NCBI GenBank assembly: GCA_947462335.1
Contig: OX381709.1
Span: forward strand, 63,232,609 to 63,296,608
Reading direction: 5' to 3'
Length of the DNA stretch: 64,000 nucleotides
DNA from: Harmothoe impar
Taxonomy: Eukaryota; Annelida; Polychaeta; Phyllodocida; Polynoidae
Shown: piece after piece, positions 51,701 to 57,795 of the stretch
Layout of the letters: each line of letters starts with the position of its first letter
How positions within the stretch are numbered: the first letter of the stretch is position 1
The notes under the pieces: model-generated
The model's database searches: none
Seen by the model: the letters and a program-made list of their open reading frames with translations, nothing else
Told to the model about the DNA's origin: nothing
Translations under genes and position numbers: made by a program

Positions 51701-54700
51701 CAATGTGAAGGGGGGCTTTCTGAAATATAGACTTGAATAGTGTTTGGACCGAGGCTACCGTTCTCAGTCATTCCACACCCACTCTAGTAACTCAGGCCAT
51801 GATCTGGTTTCTGTCTAGGGGTCTGTGCATGTGGAGTATTATTGTAGGATCCGAGCAAGACGCGATTCGGTCCAGGTTCGTTTAGTAAAATCAAAACGGT
51901 CCCTATGATAGATTAATCAGAATGTGAGTTATGCTCAGGCAAATTGGGGAACGTTCACCATTGACGACACCAATTAGCAGGTGGGGGTTGAGTTTTATGA
52001 CTAATTGTTACCGGGACGAGACACCCCGAGTTGGGCCCCACCCCCCTTCACACCCAAATAGTGACAAAGGTGTGGATGGGATATTGAAAAGGGACCGAGT
52101 CCCAATATTAGTGACATCATTTGTGAACGGCCTCTTGAAGACTTTTTATTCCAAGGGTGAATAATAAATGAGAATTAATAAATAAAATACACCTTCATTT
52201 ACCCCCATAATCATGCACTCACACGCACAATGATTGATTATAGATACAAAAAAGGCATTCTCTGTTTTCACCGTTGACTGGTTTCATCAAGTTACCCCTC
52301 TACTGACTGGCTCTTACAGCTGTTTCAGAGTATCTACTCTCTGTATTCAGCTTGTGAGACGGAATTACTTCCACGGCTACACACTTGGGAAAATGATAAA
52401 AGTATGGTTTTGATGAGCTAATAAATTTTCATACTTGTATGTTAATAACATAGAAACAATATCAAAATGAAAGAATTCATGAAAATTAACATACTGTAAG
52501 ATCACTTCCAATCCTTACCACAGTGCCCAAGGTTGATACATGTCACATCCTCAAAGATCATATAGATTATAGGGGATTAACATGTTGATCACAGCACCTC
52601 GTGACGTACTCAGAGTGGTTTCACTTTTGCAGTAGAGGTGAGCTCTCTATTACATCGGTTAAGTTTATCACAACCGTTTTCACGGTCATTTAGTCATTTA
52701 AAGACGGTGGTTGTGTGATGTTTAGCTTCAGGAGATGCTATCTTTTCTAAGAGGATGCAGTTGGGGATATGCAACTTAGAAAAACAAAATAGTTTCATAA
52801 TCGACATGCATGGATTTAGCCTTGGGCATTTAGGTTACTAATGTAGCTGAGCTGCTACCATTTTGATGGCTGACTGGTTTCCCCAGAATAGGTTGTAACT
52901 ACATGTATTTGGAGGTTGAGCTTAACTATGCTGAAACCCTGATTGCAACCCCGAATATCTGACCCCACTGTATCTCATTGCCGCAGGTTTAATTGGGTTC
53001 CCTGCTTGTGCATATCATGAATGTACATGGTTTAGATATTGACACCCTTGGAACCACATTTCAACCCCTCGCCCTGAAGCGTCCTACACAGATGTACTGG
53101 ATTTAAGGGTCGTATTGCTTTACAAATCCTATTAAATTCAACTGGAACAGTTATTCTCCCTAAACATGTTGAAGATTGTCAAAAGTTCTTTTCTCAAGGC
53201 CACTACATATGGGGAAGATTACATAGGCCACATTTGCAGTTAGATCTATACATGGGCCGCAACTGACATGGGGCCGTGACCTACTTACTATTAATAGAAG
53301 AAGGGTGCGTCACCCTGGGCCCTACACTGGCGACCTATGCATGGTTCTCTGTCATATTTGCTCCCCTACTGTGCTGTGGCTATGGAGGTCAGTCCCACAG
53401 CAAGGTCTGTGCAAGGCAGAGGGGGGGGGGACTTTGCTTAAAGGGGCTATATCATTAGTTTAAAAATTCTTTGCAAATCCTAGATACCAGGAAAATTCTT
53501 TATTATGCCTTATGATAACTATGTCACCTTTCAAGGCATTTAAATACATGTATTTTCATCAGAATTGGATGCTCAAAGGAGATGGGGGACTTCTAGTGAC
53601 GGACCCTTATTCTATATTACCCACCCAACCACCAAGACTGTGCTTGGAGATGTAGGTTCAGGCCCTTGGATCTATATATGACACTTGGCGGAAATTCATG
53701 GAGTGTACGTCAGAATCTATTTGGCATACCGTAAATTCTCGCGTAGAAGCCGCGGCTTATACGCGAGTCAGACTCCGCTTTCTTTTGATACCAAACATGC
53801 CTATATAGGGTGCGGCTTATACGAGAGATTTTATCAGTATACTACAGTACCAAAATCGCAATATTCAGACCCCCTCTGCGGCTTATATAATTTGTCAAAG
53901 TTAGGGGTGCGGCTTATACGCGAGTTAGGCTTATACGCGAGAATTTACGGTAGTATTTGTTGGATTATAAAAACAGACCACTGCTCTATATCCTATAATG
54001 TACTAGATTGGTGATCACCACACCTGTGACCAACATCAATATTTCAGGTCAATCTCTACTCTAGTATACACTAGCGCTGTGTATATGTAACCATCTATAA
54101 TTATTGTCTCAAATATAAGTGGTTCATGAACCTGTCTTAACTCACCTGGCCAGGCATGTGCAGGTAGGACCTGGAGGACCTCCTCCTGCGTGGGGAGCCG
54201 GGCTCACTGCCCTCCTCCAGGCGGACCAGGTCCAGCAACCTCCCCATAGCGCTCTCCCCGACCACCGACATTCATACACACTGTGTATATCTAGTCTCAA
54301 TAACCCAGCTCCCCTTTCCTCCAGGGTTGGATCTTCTGTTATCAGCCAGAGTTAGGACATCTACCTCGTCCAGCCCTCCTGCATATGTATCATGTCTACA
54401 ACCCTCCAGTGCCAAGTGCTCCTGTGTTTTGTGTGGCAATCAGCCCTAGCACTTAGTGTGGGCTACGCTAGAGTAAGCAGCACTCCTCCAGGTGGGCACG
54501 TTTAGTATGATAATCCGGATTAAAGGTGATCTGTCAACCTGAGAATGTTGACTATCGATGGTGAGCAGGAGCAGGAGAGATTCCTGTGGCTCTGGGGACA
54601 GTGGTATGCTCAGGCGTGTGGTGTCCGGGTGGCAGGCTCAGGGGAGTGGGGCAGGGTGTCTACTTACAAAGTCACAGGTCACAATTATTACAAGAGGGAC

Positions 54701-57700
54701 CAGTGGAGACCGCATGCATACAACGGGTACCTATTTCTACAGGTGAGGTAATCAATGGGCACATGATGTAAGGTATGAGGGGGGTTACCCTGCTGAGAGG
54801 GGTTACTCGGCATAATTTGATGGGACACATGCGTGCAAAAGGACCTTTGACTGTGAGCACGGGGATGCCGGATGGGCTTCGCGTCGAATTTAAGAAAAAG
54901 CCATGTCGTATTCTAAGGTCGCTTAACAATGCTCACGTCCCATGTCAATTCTAAGATATATGCTTATGTCCGCTGTCACCTTCTTTTTAAAACGTGTGTC
55001 CCATGTCACTATGCCTCATGCTGGGTCTCATATCGCATGTCGATTTTAAGAAATGGCCATGTCGCCAACTGGTATTTAGGCATCCACCCTCGGTCCTGTC
55101 AATAAATAACTAATTAAAAAATATCTACATTTTACTGCCATCGTTAAATAATAAAAGCCATAATTACCATATGAATGCACCAACGTATAATGCAGAATTG
55201 TTAAGAGTGCACCCCCCACTACCAAGTGTAACTTTAGTGGTTGTAACACGACCGGTCTGAACGTGCAGTCAACTAGCCCTCAGCGTGACTCCTCGTCTCA
55301 CATTAAACACAAGTGTCATACAAACCAACTTATAACAACCTGATAATCACTGGTGGCTAATGTCTTATTTAGAAATGCACATGCGAGAAATGCCTTGCAC
55401 TGTATTCATGCTATTTCATTGAGAAGTGTGATATACGATACGCACAGGTGTTTGATGATACAGGTTTATGATAATAGACATAAATTTAGACAGCTACCTA
55501 CGGTATACCACTTCTACTACACTCAACGACCGCTAAGACGGACAACACCCATTTTTTCCATTAAAGGTAGACTGTTGATTAAGCCAGCAGCACTGCAAAT
55601 TAAATTTCGATCATGGGCTTTTCATAGACCTACATGATAATATAACCATCACCACTGCCATGTGATATTCGCTTTAATAGTAAAACGTAACATGATTGCT
55701 GCATTCTTCATAATGTAACACCGATATTAATTGTATTAATAATCCTAGTGTTAAGATGTCTTATGCTTATATGGCTATACATAGGCAGGGATTAAGATTA
55801 CTTCCAGGTTTGTCCAATTGACGGGAGAGATGAACAATAGGCATAATGGTTATATAAGAAGTAATCCTATACACCTATGTGTATTTTGTTTAAGCTATTG
55901 CAGATCAATAGGAAGCCATAGATTAGATTCTTTACAAAATACTTGTACGTACTTCCCTCGAGTTAATTCTTACATTACAGGACAGAATCTGATAGTCTAA
56001 TGGTAATCGAAATATAAGTCTGAAGAACACCAACTCCGATTGAATCTGTACAAATATACCACCCCATTTGAAAAAAAAACCCATTATGCAACATTTTATA
56101 ACGTTTCTCTAAGGCTCCTTACTATAGCATAACGTTATGTAAAGTTTTAAAACGTTATTTTGAGGTAAAATAACGTTTTTTTGTTAGCTGGGACATCCCA
56201 GTGGGCACATACCACTTATTAAAGTTACATTCAAACATTCTGGATGTAAGTGTAGTATCTTCAAATGTCTCTGAAATCTAAAACAAATAGGCCTAAGTGT
56301 TTTTCTCAATTAAAGAGTTGGGCTGATTTAAAGCCCGAGTCTCTGGGAATTGATAAGAGATGTTGGGTTAAACTGTTTTATTGGAAACATGACTATGCCA
56401 GTTATCATCTCGTATTCAGAACTTAATGGAAAATGGCATTTTAGACCCCCAAAAGAGAATTTTGCGGGAAAAAAATGGAAGAGTTTCAGCCAATAATCAG
56501 TTGTGTATTTCTCAAAGGTGAGAACCCAGGGGGTGTCATCTTTACCGACAGTGTGCAGGAGCCTCGGAGTCCTCCTCCAACTGCCTTTTGACCGGCAGAC
56601 TAGCCTCAAGTGTTGGCACATGGGGTGTGACAGCAGACCAATATATGAACAAACCCCCATTGCCTAAATCTACACCCAACCTGGATGAAAACGGACACGA
56701 ATGAAAGTTATTCTTGGTTATGTGGTGTTTAGGTTAAGGTGAGCATTAATACCCACATTGTTCCAGGCAGCCAACGCCTGAGTTCTGAACGTCCTCAGGA
56801 GGCCTGGGTCAACATAGAGAGTGACCGACAGGAGAAAAATCAAACAAGCCTTCATAATGGCTGATCAAGGTAGCCACTTCTGCCCACCTGCCTGGGCCCT
56901 GTTTATGCTGTTGACATAATCAGAATCCATCAGGGTTCACTCAAGGAGAGGTGGGAGCTGTCAATGAATATTCTAATCGATATTGGAGTGGCAGTAGCTT
57001 TTCTGACTATTTTGATTGTAAAGACTATATCTTAAACTTGCCCTGATACCTATAAACATAAGCGGATGACCTTGAAATACAGGGGCTTCCGATATATTGC
57101 CAATCCGCTATCACACGAGGATGGATTCTTGCGTTGGGTTCATTGGTGGAAGCTAATAATTATAATCATAAATTAACCTGTGAATCCCTTGGCTTTACCT
57201 CAGTACCTAACTACGGCATATAACGCTGCCCTTGCCAAGGGACGCCTGCTCTTGGCGTAACAGATAATGATTGTTATGGTATACAGCTGCTCAGCTGATC
57301 CAGATATCAACATCGTCAACATAATATACACCACGCACCAGACCAAATATCTCTGAAAACACATGGGAGCCCTAGTAGGAAGTAAAATTAAGAGCATAAT
57401 TCACCTTTCCCAGTTACATGTAGACATTTCAACTCATGAAGGGGAAGCCATTTCACTCATCTTAATTTGTACCATTCTGAGGAACATATATATAAAAGTT
57501 CATGCTTTCTATTTCACTCTCTTAAAATCGTAATCTTGAACATTACAATAGTATCATACATACCACGTTGTCACAATTGGTAGATCTCCCAATGTCTAAT
57601 TAGCATTAGGTAAAACGGTCATGTATATAATACTGTATGAAGGATTCAACTACATTAGTATAATTATTATACCAGGGAGAGAATAGTTCTAATAATCTTC

Positions 57701-57702
57701 CC

Positions 57703-57795
<93 letters not shown>

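Larger units (their letters stand above)
46430..54145 (-). other. Intron 1 (7.7 kb)
   Basis: No host exon fits the phase chain. It holds the palindrome and tandem clusters at 51.0-51.4 kb and the MITE at 53.7-54.0 kb. An exon-like segment at about 49955-50030 (open on minus, with a possible donor) leaves phase 1 and does not join exon 2. Confidence 0.5.

Noticed and set aside
9023..54271. Naming the coiled-coil gene rootletin, CEP250, ODF2 or ERC
   Set aside because: Only general heptad similarity and a similar layout; no family-specific motif was seen.
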